A stretch of DNA of 64,000 nt from Pseudoprevotella muciniphila (lineage in GTDB: Bacteria > Bacteroidota > Bacteroidia > Bacteroidales > Bacteroidaceae), in the NCBI RefSeq assembly GCF_003265305.2, contig NZ_CP033459.1, forward strand, positions 1,364,001 through 1,428,000, read 5' to 3'. Below the pieces are notes generated by a model, which saw only the letters and a list, made by a program, of their open reading frames with translations, was not told the origin of the DNA and searched no databases. Positions 18,230-26,677 of the stretch are shown one piece after another; the first letter of the stretch is position 1; each line of letters opens with the position of its first letter. The position numbers and the translations under genes were made by a program.

Positions 18230-18745
18230 TCAGCAACAATTGGTCAGTGCATTTCCACAGAGCCATTCTGCCTGTATCCAGCCTACCTGTTTGCCATCAG
18301 AAGTGGTACACTTCACCCAGCCACCTCGTACTTCAAGCGGATGGAGGGTCATCTCTTCCTTGATGGTGTACACCTTCTTGCTTTTGGTGTTCGGCTGTTG
18401 GTAGAGATAGAGCATCTCACCGCCATAGTTGCGTGTTCCTACGACTATCACCGAAGAGTGTATCCAGTAGCCGGTGCGGGAGCCGGTGAGTTTCGAAAGG
18501 CCCTCATACCCATCTGCCACAGAGAAGTACGAGTTGTCGCAGATGCGCCACCACCCATTCCGGGGCTCTTCCACTTCAAGCATGGCAATGGTGCTTTGTG
18601 GTATGCGGTGAACCACCTTTCCCTTGGGCGAATTACGTATATTCGTACTTGAGCCGGAGTCATCGCTCACGTACACGCTGAGCGACTGTGCGTTGATGCC
18701 CACTGCTATGGTAAGCAGGGCAAGCAGCAGAAAAAACCGCTTCAT
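18230..18745 (-). CDS. Secreted bacterial SH3-domain protein
   Basis: 171 residues with a signal peptide ending near GINAQ (residue 20). Two SH3b-like repeats are visible: STNIRNSPKGKVVHRIP...GWWRICDNSYF (about 30-75) and LYLYQQPNTKSKKVYTIKEE...GWVKCTTSDGKQVGWIQ (about 110-160). Such domains usually bind peptidoglycan or peptides in the periplasm. The gene is monocistronic, with its own terminator. No catalytic domain is present. Confidence 0.82.
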   Translation of the reverse strand: MKRFFLLLALLTIAVGINAQSLSVYVSDDSGSSTNIRNSPKGKVVHRIPQSTIAMLEVEEPRNGWWRICDNSYFSVADGYEGLSKLTGSRTGYWIHSSVIVVGTRNYGGEMLYLYQQPNTKSKKVYTIKEEMTLHPLEVRGGWVKCTTSDGKQVGWIQAEWLCGNALTNCC

Positions 18746-18770
18746 AATTGACGATGTTACCTGTTTGGGA

Positions 18771-19178
18771 TTAATACTCCATTACTGCGGGCAGTTCCTT
18801 AGCCTGAGCCACCATCTTCTCTACTTCCTTGAGTGCAGGAACGCGGTTCACGAGGTTCTTCTTGGCATTCACCTCCTCGAGTTTGGGTTGCAGGTTGGCT
18901 GGCACGCGGTTCCGGAGTTCTTTTACGGTATCAACACCTGCTGCCTCAAGCAGTTCGGAGAACTGTGGACCTACACCGTCTATTCTCATCAGGTCGGCAT
19001 GGTTAGTCCAAGTCAGGATAAGTTTACCGCTGATGCCTGTAGCCTCTTCCAGAGCCTTTCTGCCGGCAGGTTTTGCACATTTTTCAAGCAGTTCCTCTGT
19101 AGTGTTAATGCCTGCTGCGGTGAGTTTCTCAGCATAAACAGCGCCGATCCCCTCAATGTCAATAATTTTGTAGTTCAT
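18771..19178 (-). CDS. DUF4332 helix-hairpin-helix protein
   Basis: 135 residues containing two helix-hairpin-helix motifs: IEGIGAVYAEKLTAAGI (about 8-24) and IDGVGPQFSELLEAAGV (about 65-81), the DUF4332 arrangement. The fold suggests non-specific DNA or nucleic-acid binding in the cytoplasm; the biological role is unknown. It is followed 25 bp later by the SH3 gene on the same strand. A TAAATTTG -7-like box precedes it. Confidence 0.85.
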   Translation of the reverse strand: MNYKIIDIEGIGAVYAEKLTAAGINTTEELLEKCAKPAGRKALEEATGISGKLILTWTNHADLMRIDGVGPQFSELLEAAGVDTVKELRNRVPANLQPKLEEVNAKKNLVNRVPALKEVEKMVAQAKELPAVMEY

Positions 19179-19229
19179 GATGTTTGATTGTTTGTTAATA
19201 AGGTTGGTTCATTAAAATAGTTGATGCCA

Positions 19230-19237
19230 CAAATTTA
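19230..19237 (-). promoter_or_regulatory. Candidate -7 box for the DUF4332 gene
   Basis: TAAATTTG on the minus strand, 51 bp upstream of the start at 19178. No convincing -33 element. Confidence 0.4.
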
Positions 19238-19497
19238 AGAAAAAAACGGAATATGACGCATTTTTACAATAAAAAAACATTTACGACAAGATAATTTTAC
19301 GACTGTTCAACTATCAACTATACTGCGCCATAGGCTTAATATCACAGGTTGAAAGATACACAAGACTCTCCACCTGCCATTCTCTGCTTATAGATCTGTC
19401 AATAGGAAAGCCCAAACATCCATAATAGTAATAAAATAGCCTATCTGTTCTTCCATACTTTAAGCTTTAACTGTTATTCGGCTGTAAAGATAAAAAA

Positions 19498-19608
19498 AAT
19501 GTTTCCAAACATTAAATTTTATAAAAAAAAGTGTTTCCAAACACTAAATTTTAAAAATAGAATGTTTTCAAACACTAAAAATCGCTTTTCTTAATGTCTG
19601 CAAACACT
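19498..19608 (+). promoter_or_regulatory. Array of four evenly spaced near-palindromic operator-like sites
   Basis: Four 16-bp sites: AATGTTTCCAAACATT (19498-19513), AGTGTTTCCAAACACT (19530-19545), AATGTTTTCAAACACT (19561-19576) and AATGTCTGCAAACACT (19593-19608). The first two have perfect 7-bp arms around a 2-bp centre. Start-to-start spacing is 32, 31 and 32 bp, about three helical turns, so all sites face the same side of the DNA. They lie about 100-200 bp upstream of the Cys/His-rich protein gene, so a dimeric regulator binding cooperatively is plausible. Confidence 0.75.
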
Positions 19609-19703
19609 TTGTAAAACTATCAGATTATTCATTGATAAAGCAGTCCTGTACGGACGCAAAAACTTTTTCACCACCTGCTATCTTCCAACTCACATAGTTT
19701 TAC

Positions 19704-19711
19704 TACCTTTG
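19704..19711 (+). promoter_or_regulatory. -7 box of the receptor cluster
   Basis: TACCTTTG fits TAnnTTTG and lies 16 bp upstream of the ATG at 19728. Confidence 0.6.
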
Positions 19712-19727
19712 CCCTGATTCTGAACGC

Positions 19728-20090
19728 ATGAGACGAAACAGTATTGACATACGGCGCAGATGGTTTGCTTGGTTGTTGCTGGCGGTTTTTATCGTTACCC
19801 GGGCGCTGATGGCGTTCCACACTTACGAAGAGACACGCTTTTCGCACACCGAGTGCAATGCCTGTGTGCAGCACGCTCCGACGCACCTGCATGAAGGGCA
19901 TCTCGGCATGACGGGGCATCCCTGTCTGCTGTGCGAGATGTCGTCGTTGCCGTATGTCGTAGCGACTGTGTTGCTGTTCGTTCCTTGTCAGCGCTTTGTA
20001 TATTTCTTGAAATCCGCTGTGCGCCGTACACGTTTGCAGTTGCTGACGTACACCGTGCCACACCGCGGGCCACCTGCCTTGTTGGCTTAA
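19728..20090 (+). CDS. Small Cys/His-rich membrane protein
   Basis: 120 residues. A hydrophobic segment at about 12-28 and another at about 72-92 bracket a loop with CNAC (residues 42-45) and CLLC, plus many His residues (HTEC, HAPTHLHEGH, GHPC), i.e. a likely metal-binding loop on the periplasmic side. It is the first gene before a TonB-dependent receptor and a His-containing lipoprotein, and it lies downstream of the operator-like array. I do not recognise a named family with certainty. A role in sensing or handling a transition metal is inferred from composition and neighbours. Confidence 0.7.
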   Translation: MRRNSIDIRRRWFAWLLLAVFIVTRALMAFHTYEETRFSHTECNACVQHAPTHLHEGHLGMTGHPCLLCEMSSLPYVVATVLLFVPCQRFVYFLKSAVRRTRLQLLTYTVPHRGPPALLA

Positions 20091-20187
20091 TCCCCCCAAA
20101 ATCTTTTTCTGCGCTATTTCACAGAGCAACAGCCTTATCTCACGGCAGTTGCCATTTTGGCGTAATAATAACTCAAAAGCAAACAAG

Positions 20188-22353
20188 GTGATAAAAACAA
20201 TAAAAATCTCATCGCATATAGCAGCAATATGTCTGTTGCTTGCCTATGCCTTGCCGGCAGTGGGGCAGATTGACACGACTGAAGTGCGGCAGCGGGCAGT
20301 GGTATTCGGCAGCCGCCAGGCCCGACTCTCGAAGAGTACGAGCCTCACAGCCGTTTCGGTCAGTCAGGACTTCCTCGATACACATTTCACCGGTAACATC
20401 GTGCAAGCGCTGGAGCACGTGCCAGGTGTGCAATCCATGGACATCGGCTCGGGCTTTTCCAAACCTATGATACGTGGTCTGGGCTTCAACCGCATCGCCG
20501 TGGCAGAAAGCGGAGTGAAACAGGAAGGACAACAGTGGGGCGCCGATCATGGTTTGGAAATCGATGCCTTCAATGTGTCGGCAGTGAACGTACTGAAAGG
20601 ACCCGCATCCCTGATTTACGGCAGTGATGCCATGGGTGGTGTTATCGACATCAAACAACCAAAATATCCCACGGAGAACAAAGTGTTCGGCGAACTTTCG
20701 CTCCTCGGCAAGACTGTGAACGGCTCATTAGGCGGTTCGCTGCTTTTGGGCTTCCGCAAGGACGCATGGCTCGTGCAGGGCAGATATACCGAACAGCACT
20801 TCGGCGACTACCGCGTGCCTACCGACACCGTGCTCTATCTTACACAGAAGTTGCCCATCACGCACAGGCGACTGAAAAACACGGCAGGATTTGAGCGCGA
20901 TGCAAGCATTTTCGCAGGCTACAAGAAAGGCAATTACGAAGGCAACCTTATGGTGAGCAATGCCTTTCAGAAGAGCGGTTTCTTCGCCGGTGCCCATGGT
21001 GTGCCCAACATTGCCTCACTTATCGACGACGGCAAACGCTACAACATAGAACTGCCATACAGCAAGGTGAACCACCTGAAAGTGCAGACGCACCAAGAAG
21101 TGAAATGGAGTAAATTTGCGCTCTTTGCCGACCTTGGCTGGCAACACAACCACCGCGAGGAATGGAGTGCATTCCATACCCACTACGGCACCCAGGCTGC
21201 ACCCTACAAGGACCCGGACAAGGAACTGATGTTCAACCTCCACACCCTGTCTGCCAACGCTGCCCTGAAATGGCAAACAACAGAAACATTTTCCCAGACC
21301 GTCGGCACAGGCGGGCAATACCAAGACAACACTATTGGCGGCTATGGTTTCCTACTGCCGGAATACAACCGCAAAACGGCAGGCCTATTCTGGCTGGGAG
21401 AATGGAAACCCTCCGAAAAAATCACGCTTACCTGCGGTTTGCGATACGACTGGGGGCACATTTCTGCAAAGCCCTACGACAACGTCTATCTCGCCGACTA
21501 TCTACGGGAACAAGGCTATACGGACGACGTTGTAGAAGAGAACAGATGGTCGTCGCGACGTGTCAGCCGCAGTTTCAGCGATGTCAGCGGAGCGATGGGG
21601 CTTGTTTGGCAACCTTCACCGATTCACCTCCTGAAAATAAATGTGGGGCGCAGTTTCCGACTGCCCGGCGCCAACGAATTGGCTGCCAACGGCGTGCACC
21701 ACGGCACATTCCGCCACGAGCAGGGCGACAACAATCTCTCTTCAGAGCACGGCTGGCAATTCGATGCAGAATACTCTCTTTCTTTGGGCCCTATACTCAT
21801 CTCTGCATCGCCCTTCGTCAGTCTTTTCGACAATTACATTTTCCTGCAACCTACGGGCGAATGGTCCTTGCTGCCCGATGCCGGACAAATCTACCGCTAC
21901 AAGGAGGCCTCCGCCACATTCATTGGCGGCGAACTCTCTGCAAAGGTCAATCTCTGGAAAAACCTGAGATACGAATTCAGCGGAGAATATGTCCACACAA
22001 GGAACAACGACGCCAAGACAGCACTCGCCTTCTCTCCCCCCACCACCCTGCGCAACACGCTTTCCTGGGAAGAACGGGAGTTTGCCATCAGTGCTGAACT
22101 GCAAACCATTGCAAGACAGAACCACATCGCACAGAACGAAGACAAGACACCGGGCGCTACCCTGCTCCACCTCAGCGCCAATGCCTGTCTGCACATACTG
22201 GGCACCTCGGCACACATATCACTGAAAGTGCATAACGTATTCGACAAGAAGTACTACAACCACCTGAGTTTCTACCGCAAGGTGGAAATACCGGAGCCCG
22301 GCCGCAACTTCTCCTTAACAGTAAAAATACCCTTTTCAATAACAACAAAATAA
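20188..22353 (+). CDS. TonB-dependent outer-membrane receptor (metal/siderophore/haem type)
   Basis: About 721 residues from the GTG at 20188, which gives a compact signal peptide ending ALPAVGQ; an upstream TTG at 20149 is less likely. Plug-domain landmarks: NIVQALEHVPGVQ, MIRGLGFNRIAV, VLKGPASLIYGSDAMGGVI. The barrel ends with a terminal strand NFSLTVKI. There is no N-terminal carboxypeptidase-like extension and no SusD partner, so it resembles the smaller receptors for metals, haem or cobalamin, not glycan SusC. It is flanked by a Cys/His-rich membrane protein and a DUF4625 lipoprotein, which fits metal import; the exact ligand cannot be read from the sequence. Confidence 0.88.
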   Translation: MIKTIKISSHIAAICLLLAYALPAVGQIDTTEVRQRAVVFGSRQARLSKSTSLTAVSVSQDFLDTHFTGNIVQALEHVPGVQSMDIGSGFSKPMIRGLGFNRIAVAESGVKQEGQQWGADHGLEIDAFNVSAVNVLKGPASLIYGSDAMGGVIDIKQPKYPTENKVFGELSLLGKTVNGSLGGSLLLGFRKDAWLVQGRYTEQHFGDYRVPTDTVLYLTQKLPITHRRLKNTAGFERDASIFAGYKKGNYEGNLMVSNAFQKSGFFAGAHGVPNIASLIDDGKRYNIELPYSKVNHLKVQTHQEVKWSKFALFADLGWQHNHREEWSAFHTHYGTQAAPYKDPDKELMFNLHTLSANAALKWQTTETFSQTVGTGGQYQDNTIGGYGFLLPEYNRKTAGLFWLGEWKPSEKITLTCGLRYDWGHISAKPYDNVYLADYLREQGYTDDVVEENRWSSRRVSRSFSDVSGAMGLVWQPSPIHLLKINVGRSFRLPGANELAANGVHHGTFRHEQGDNNLSSEHGWQFDAEYSLSLGPILISASPFVSLFDNYIFLQPTGEWSLLPDAGQIYRYKEASATFIGGELSAKVNLWKNLRYEFSGEYVHTRNNDAKTALAFSPPTTLRNTLSWEEREFAISAELQTIARQNHIAQNEDKTPGATLLHLSANACLHILGTSAHISLKVHNVFDKKYYNHLSFYRKVEIPEPGRNFSLTVKIPFSITTK

Positions 22354-22360
22354 TACAACA

Positions 22361-22840
22361 ATGAAAACAATGAATATCAAGCACGTTATCTTTCCTGTAA
22401 TCCTTTCCTTCCTGACTTTTGGCACCACATCGTGCGGCGGCGACGACGGCGACACCACCAGACCAACCATCAACGTCATAGCACCAGAAGAAGACGCCAC
22501 ACTTCTCATCGGCGACGAGGACGGTGTACTCTTCAAGGCAGAATTCAGCGACGACACAGCCCTGAAGTCGTACAAACTGGAGATACACAATGCCACGAAC
22601 GGACACACCCACGGTGCGCCGAAACTGCAAGAAAACCCAGTGTATTTCACTTTCAACAAGTCGTATGAACTCGGCGGTGTGAGAAACGCCAAAGTCGAGC
22701 ACCGCGACATCGTAATCCCCGAAAATGCCACACCCGGACACTATCACCTGATGGTTTATGTTACCGACGTAGCCGGCAACCAGACCTACATGGCGCGCGA
22801 CATAGAACTCTCGCATGATTCGTCAGTGCATGAGGAATAA
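22361..22840 (+). CDS. DUF4625 lipoprotein
   Basis: 159 residues; lipobox GTTSC then an acidic GGDDGDTT linker. The body is beta-rich (RPTINVIAPEEDATL...), like an Ig-type fold, and ends DVAGNQTYMARDIEL, a DUF4625 pattern. It contains His clusters (NGHTHG, GHYH). It starts 7 bp after the TonB receptor stop, so it is cotranscribed and probably helps capture or hand over the ligand at the outer membrane. The role is inferred from position. Confidence 0.8.
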   Translation: MKTMNIKHVIFPVILSFLTFGTTSCGGDDGDTTRPTINVIAPEEDATLLIGDEDGVLFKAEFSDDTALKSYKLEIHNATNGHTHGAPKLQENPVYFTFNKSYELGGVRNAKVEHRDIVIPENATPGHYHLMVYVTDVAGNQTYMARDIELSHDSSVHEE

Positions 22841-22896
22841 TTTTTGCCAAAGACAATAAAATGCGACGGTTAAGAGCAATTATTCCCAATATTGTG

Positions 22897-22904
22897 TAAC
22901 TTCG
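22897..22904 (+). promoter_or_regulatory. Candidate -7 box for the MATE gene
   Basis: TAACTTCG differs from TAnnTTTG at one base and lies 16 bp before the ATG at 22921. The same variant occurs upstream of the genes at 45109 and 50217. Confidence 0.4.
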
Positions 22905-22920
22905 CATTAAATATAAAGAA

Positions 22921-24300
22921 ATGTCGAAAGAGTCTGATAAATTCCTTATATTAGGCGAGAAGCCCATAGGCAAATTACTGTGGCAATATGCCACTCCTGC
23001 CATCGTAGCGATGGCGGCTGCTTCCATATACAACATTATCGACGGCATTTTCATAGGACAAGGTGTAGGACCTGAAGCCATCATCGCCCTCGGCCTCACC
23101 ATGCCCGTCATGTCGCTCACCGCAGCATTCGGCGCTATGGTGGGTGTAGGTGGAAGTACGCTCATGTCTGTACGGCTCGGACAAAAGGAATACGAAACCG
23201 CCAAGAAGATACTCGGCAACGTACTGGTCATGAATGTGGCAATGGGGCTTATCCTCGGTGGCTTGCTTTGGGCTTTCATCAAACCTATTCTGCGTTTCTT
23301 TGGTGCAAGCGACATGACCATCGGACCTGCATACGACTTTATGACTGTCATTCTCATAGGCAACGTCGTGACACACCTCTACCTCGGGCTTAACGCGCTC
23401 CTGCGCTCCACGAACCGACCGGAAATAGCGATGTATGCCACATTTGGGACAGTCATTCTCAACTGCATTCTTGCCCCACTTTTCATCTTCGTCTTCAACT
23501 GGGGCATACAGGGCGCAGCGACTGCAACGGTAATGGCGCAGTTTATTATGCTACTCTGGCAATTCTGGCTGTTCTCTAACAAGAACGACATGATCCACAT
23601 ACAAAGGCAATACCTCAAAGCCGACAGAAAAATCATTTCACAGTCGCTCAGCATAGGTATGTCGCCTTTCCTGATTAACCTCTGCGCATGCCTTGTGAGC
23701 GTATTTATGACGAGAAGCCTTACCCACTACGGCGGCGACTATGCAGTAGGGGCTTTCGGCATTGCCAACAGGTTGCTTATGTTTATCGTCATGTTCGTCA
23801 TTGGTCTTAATCAAGGTATGCAACCCATAGCGGGCTACAACTACGGCGCAAAGAAATACAACCGCGTAATCGAAGTGCTCAACAAGTCGCTCATTTTCGG
23901 CACGGCTTTCACATTGATAGGCTTCATCGTGGCGATGTTCTTTGCTGAGCCTTTCTGCGCCATGTTTGCCAAAGACGAACCAAAACTCATAGAAATGTCG
24001 GCACATGCCATGCGGATACTCTGCATGTTATTCCCCCTCGTGGGACTCTGCATCATCGCCACGGCATTCTTCCAGAGTCTCGGAAAACCTACCATCAGCA
24101 TTTTCCTGTCACTCACACGACAACTCATCTTTATCTTACCAGCCATATACATACTGCCTCGAATCATGACGGACAACCCCGTGGACGGTGTGCTTTATGC
24201 CTTCCCCGTGAGCGATGGACTCGCCTTCATCGTGGCTGTTGTCATGCTCATAAGAGAGGTAAGGAAATTCAAGAAAATAACAATTCAAACAACCACATAG
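22921..24300 (+). CDS. MATE-family multidrug/cation efflux pump
   Basis: 459 residues with about 12 membrane helices in two related halves. The N-terminal helix pattern PIGKLLWQYATPAIVAMAAASIYNIIDG and the segment GVGPEAIIALGLTMP are typical of the MATE (NorM/MepA-like) family, as is QGMQPIAGYNYGA at about residue 300. It extrudes cationic drugs or metabolites using a Na+ or H+ gradient. It starts a plus-strand run with the cytidylate-kinase-like protein and the phosphoesterase (gaps 14 and 6 bp). Confidence 0.9.
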   Translation: MSKESDKFLILGEKPIGKLLWQYATPAIVAMAAASIYNIIDGIFIGQGVGPEAIIALGLTMPVMSLTAAFGAMVGVGGSTLMSVRLGQKEYETAKKILGNVLVMNVAMGLILGGLLWAFIKPILRFFGASDMTIGPAYDFMTVILIGNVVTHLYLGLNALLRSTNRPEIAMYATFGTVILNCILAPLFIFVFNWGIQGAATATVMAQFIMLLWQFWLFSNKNDMIHIQRQYLKADRKIISQSLSIGMSPFLINLCACLVSVFMTRSLTHYGGDYAVGAFGIANRLLMFIVMFVIGLNQGMQPIAGYNYGAKKYNRVIEVLNKSLIFGTAFTLIGFIVAMFFAEPFCAMFAKDEPKLIEMSAHAMRILCMLFPLVGLCIIATAFFQSLGKPTISIFLSLTRQLIFILPAIYILPRIMTDNPVDGVLYAFPVSDGLAFIVAVVMLIREVRKFKKITIQTTT

Positions 24301-24314
24301 AAAACACAGGACGT

Positions 24315-24947
24315 ATGGAAAAAAAATCGCCATTCATTATAAACATCGGGCGGTCGCTCGGAGCAGGCGGACGCTACATTGGCAAGAAACTTGCCGAACA
24401 TTTCGATATTAGTTATTTCGACAAGGAAATACTCGCGCTCGCTGCAAAAGAGAGCGGATTCACACCCGAAATCTTCGAAAAAAGCGATGAAAACAAAGGT
24501 TTTTTGCGCTCATTGATAAACAGCATAGCACCCACCATGAGCGGCGACTTCTACAGCAACCAGATTTCCGACGAATCGCTATTCAGAATACAAAGCGATG
24601 CCATACGCAAGGTGGCTGCAGACCGCTCATGCGTCTTCATCGGACGCTGTGCCGACTATGTGTTGCGCAACCACCCCAGATGTGTCAATGTTTTCATTGC
24701 AGCCGATGAAGAAGACCGCATCAAGCGCATCATGGAAAACGCACAGACCGACGAAAAGACGGCAAAACGCATGATGACACATGGCGATACGAAACGCGCC
24801 AACTACTACAACTTCTATTGCAACGGAAAGTGGGGTGCTGCCGCCACATACGATCTCTGTATCAATTCAAGTGTGCTCGGACTGGACGGAACATTCGATT
24901 TCATCAAGGATTTTGTCATCAAGAAACTGGAACTCGACAAAGACTGA
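24315..24947 (+). CDS. Cytidylate-kinase-like family protein
   Basis: 210 residues. A nucleotide-binding N-terminus of the pattern IGRSLGAGGRYIGKKLAEHF (the GxGGxxIGKKLA form of the P-loop in the cytidylate_kin2 family), then YFDKEILALAAKESG, FIGRCADYVLR and RIKRIMENAQTD. It is probably a nucleoside or small-molecule kinase; the housekeeping Cmk is a different protein. It is cotranscribed with the MATE gene and the phosphoesterase. The physiological substrate is unknown. Confidence 0.85.
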   Translation: MEKKSPFIINIGRSLGAGGRYIGKKLAEHFDISYFDKEILALAAKESGFTPEIFEKSDENKGFLRSLINSIAPTMSGDFYSNQISDESLFRIQSDAIRKVAADRSCVFIGRCADYVLRNHPRCVNVFIAADEEDRIKRIMENAQTDEKTAKRMMTHGDTKRANYYNFYCNGKWGAAATYDLCINSSVLGLDGTFDFIKDFVIKKLELDKD

Positions 24948-24953
24948 ACCGCC

Positions 24954-25451
24954 ATGACACGCATCGGACTTCTATCTGATACCCACGGCTTCTGGGACAG
25001 CCGCTACGAGCAGTATTTCGCAGAATGTGACGAAATATGGCATGCAGGAGACATCGGGACAACGGAAATTGCAGATCGTCTGAATGCCATAAAACCACTC
25101 ACTGCGGTATATGGCAATATCGATGGCGAAGATTTGCGCCGATGCTATCCGGAACTTATCAGATTTAAGTGCGAAGAAGTGGAAATCCTTATGAAGCACA
25201 TCGGTGGTTATCCGGGAAACTACGACAGGAGCATACGTCAGAACATTTTCAACAACCCGCCTAAACTCTTTATTTCCGGGCATTCGCACATTCTGAAAGT
25301 GGTTTACGACAAGAACCTGCAACTCCTGCACATCAACCCGGGGGCAGCAGGCATACAGGGCTGGCAGAAGGCAAGGACTCTCGTGCGTTTCACTATCGAC
25401 AGGACAGAAATCAAAGACGTTGAAGTCATCGAACTCGGCGTTGACAGTTGA
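24954..25451 (+). CDS. YfcE/MJ0936-type metallophosphoesterase
   Basis: 165 residues, a compact cytoplasmic phosphodiesterase. Motifs in order: LLSDTHG (6-12), HAGDIG, YGNIDG, SGHSH and HINPG, the full two-metal set of the YfcE family. Length is typical. It starts 6 bp after the kinase-like gene. Substrate unknown; relatives hydrolyse model phosphodiesters. Confidence 0.9.
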   Translation: MTRIGLLSDTHGFWDSRYEQYFAECDEIWHAGDIGTTEIADRLNAIKPLTAVYGNIDGEDLRRCYPELIRFKCEEVEILMKHIGGYPGNYDRSIRQNIFNNPPKLFISGHSHILKVVYDKNLQLLHINPGAAGIQGWQKARTLVRFTIDRTEIKDVEVIELGVDS

Positions 25452-25493
25452 GAATTGATAGTTGATAAGGGCGACAAAAAAAACATAAAAGTT

Positions 25494-25566
25494 ACATGGC
25501 TATAGGTTACACCTGCCCACCCTCTTTATATAGGGCGATTGAGCACGATGTAACCTATAACCATGT
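25494..25566. repeat. Long-armed inverted repeat between convergent genes
   Basis: Arm ACATGGCTATAGGTTACA (25494-25511) pairs with TGTAACCTATAACCATGT (25549-25566), 17 of 18 positions matching, around a 37-nt centre that itself holds GCCC/GGGC. It lies between the phosphoesterase and a convergent lipoprotein gene. It lacks a clear T tract, so it is either a bidirectional terminator or a small MITE-like insertion. Confidence 0.75.
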
Positions 25567-25626
25567 CATGTCATCTTGTCAGAAAGAACAAAGCACACCC
25601 TTTGCCATCAAGTTGACTGTACCTTC

Positions 25627-26166
25627 TCAAGGGTTGTGCACATAAAGGTTATTCATGCCGTCGTATGTGGCTTTGTACCTGATGAGCGTAACGGCAGAAG
25701 TATTGCCTTCCACAAGCAGTCCTTGCTGCGTCTGCAGGCTGTATTTGCACTTGCATCGCGGGCAGAAGAGTGTGGTGCGCTCGTCAGAAAACTGCAGTTG
25801 CCGCGTGATATAGTTTCTGTTGCAGTTGGGACAGGCGAGGTCGTAGGCAGTGAGTTGCTGGTCGAGCACGGGCGTACCTACAATAATACCTGCTATAAAG
25901 ATGGGTGTAAGGCGCTGGTCAACGGCAGTTTTCGTATATGTAAAAGTTCCTGCCACATCGTTGCACTCGAAGATGTAGTTGTTCCCCGAGTTGCGTATGG
26001 TGCAGAACGTGCCGGGACTGCCGCCCAATGCGGCTTGCAGTTGCGGCACAGAGAGACTCTGTTGGAACACAAAGTTGGCACGGAAGTCACTATATTCTTC
26101 CTGTGCATCACAGCCCGCAAGCAGAAATGCTAAAGAAAGCACCAATAACGACCAAGAAAATCTCAT
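25627..26166 (-). CDS. Cys-rich lipoprotein with paired CxxC motifs
   Basis: 179 residues; lipobox LLAGC (about residue 19). The C-terminal half contains CPNC and CPRCKC, together like a zinc-ribbon or rubredoxin-type knuckle, which is unusual on the periplasmic side. Two further Cys are in FCTI and FECND. A Rieske-like or zinc-ribbon fold is possible. It lies downstream of pyrE and the SRPBCC gene but has its own -7-like box almost adjoining the start codon. Function unknown. Confidence 0.72.
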   Translation of the reverse strand: MRFSWSLLVLSLAFLLAGCDAQEEYSDFRANFVFQQSLSVPQLQAALGGSPGTFCTIRNSGNNYIFECNDVAGTFTYTKTAVDQRLTPIFIAGIIVGTPVLDQQLTAYDLACPNCNRNYITRQLQFSDERTTLFCPRCKCKYSLQTQQGLLVEGNTSAVTLIRYKATYDGMNNLYVHNP

Positions 26167-26171
26167 TTGTA

Positions 26172-26179
26172 CAAAAATA
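26172..26179 (-). promoter_or_regulatory. -7-like box abutting the Cys-rich lipoprotein start
   Basis: TATTTTTG on the minus strand, only 5 bp before the ATG at 26166. If it is used, the mRNA would be practically leaderless. Confidence 0.4.
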
Positions 26180-26187
26180 TGGTGTTT

Positions 26188-26649
26188 CTACACAAGCGCC
26201 AGCATACGCGCCACACCATCTGCAGCCTTCTTCAATGGACCTGACACCGCGGCTTTCATCAGGAAGTTTACTTCTGCGCCTATCGTTACGCGTATTTTGC
26301 AGGAACTTTCATCAATCGGCACGAGTTGTATCCACATATTGAGAGGTATCGGTGTGTTTTCGGCTTCCATTTTCACAAGTTTGGGTGCATCGCGCTCAAT
26401 GATGCGGAGCATGACGTCTCCCAATGGTGAAGATATACTCATTGTGTCGGTATCGAAAGTCATGCCATCAATCATCTTGCGCGCCTGCTCCTGCTTTTCT
26501 TCGTCTAATTCCTGACTCATTTTCTCTGCAAAGGCAGGGTCATTCAGTTTTTCCTTTATTGCGGCAAGATTATTAAGATCGGAAAACTTGGCGTATGCCT
26601 CATCTATGGGGCGTGCCACTACATGTATTTCGCTTTCGTATTTTGTCAT
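26188..26649 (-). CDS. SRPBCC-fold protein
   Basis: 153 residues with the pattern of START/polyketide-cyclase-like (SRPBCC) proteins: an initial strand YESEIHVVARPIDEAYAKFSDL, a helix with many Glu/Lys, MLRIIERDAPKLVKM, and a final long helix VNFLMKAAVSGPLKKAADGVARML. These small helix-grip proteins bind hydrophobic ligands. It lies 28 bp downstream of pyrE and is probably cotranscribed. Ligand unknown. Confidence 0.75.
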   Translation of the reverse strand: MTKYESEIHVVARPIDEAYAKFSDLNNLAAIKEKLNDPAFAEKMSQELDEEKQEQARKMIDGMTFDTDTMSISSPLGDVMLRIIERDAPKLVKMEAENTPIPLNMWIQLVPIDESSCKIRVTIGAEVNFLMKAAVSGPLKKAADGVARMLALV

Positions 26650-26677
26650 TACTTATTTTCTTAAAAAAGACGATTAA

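Larger units (their letters stand above)
19179..19727. other. Long divergent intergenic region
   Basis: About 550 bp, AT-rich, without a credible gene. It separates the divergent DUF4332 gene from the metal-type receptor cluster. Its only ordered structure is the four-site operator-like array (19498-19608) and promoter boxes at both ends. Confidence 0.7.

Noticed and set aside
19498-19608. Possible short CRISPR array
   Set aside because: Repeats are only 16 bp and palindromic, spacers only 15-16 bp and AT-rich, and no cas genes are present. An operator array fits better.
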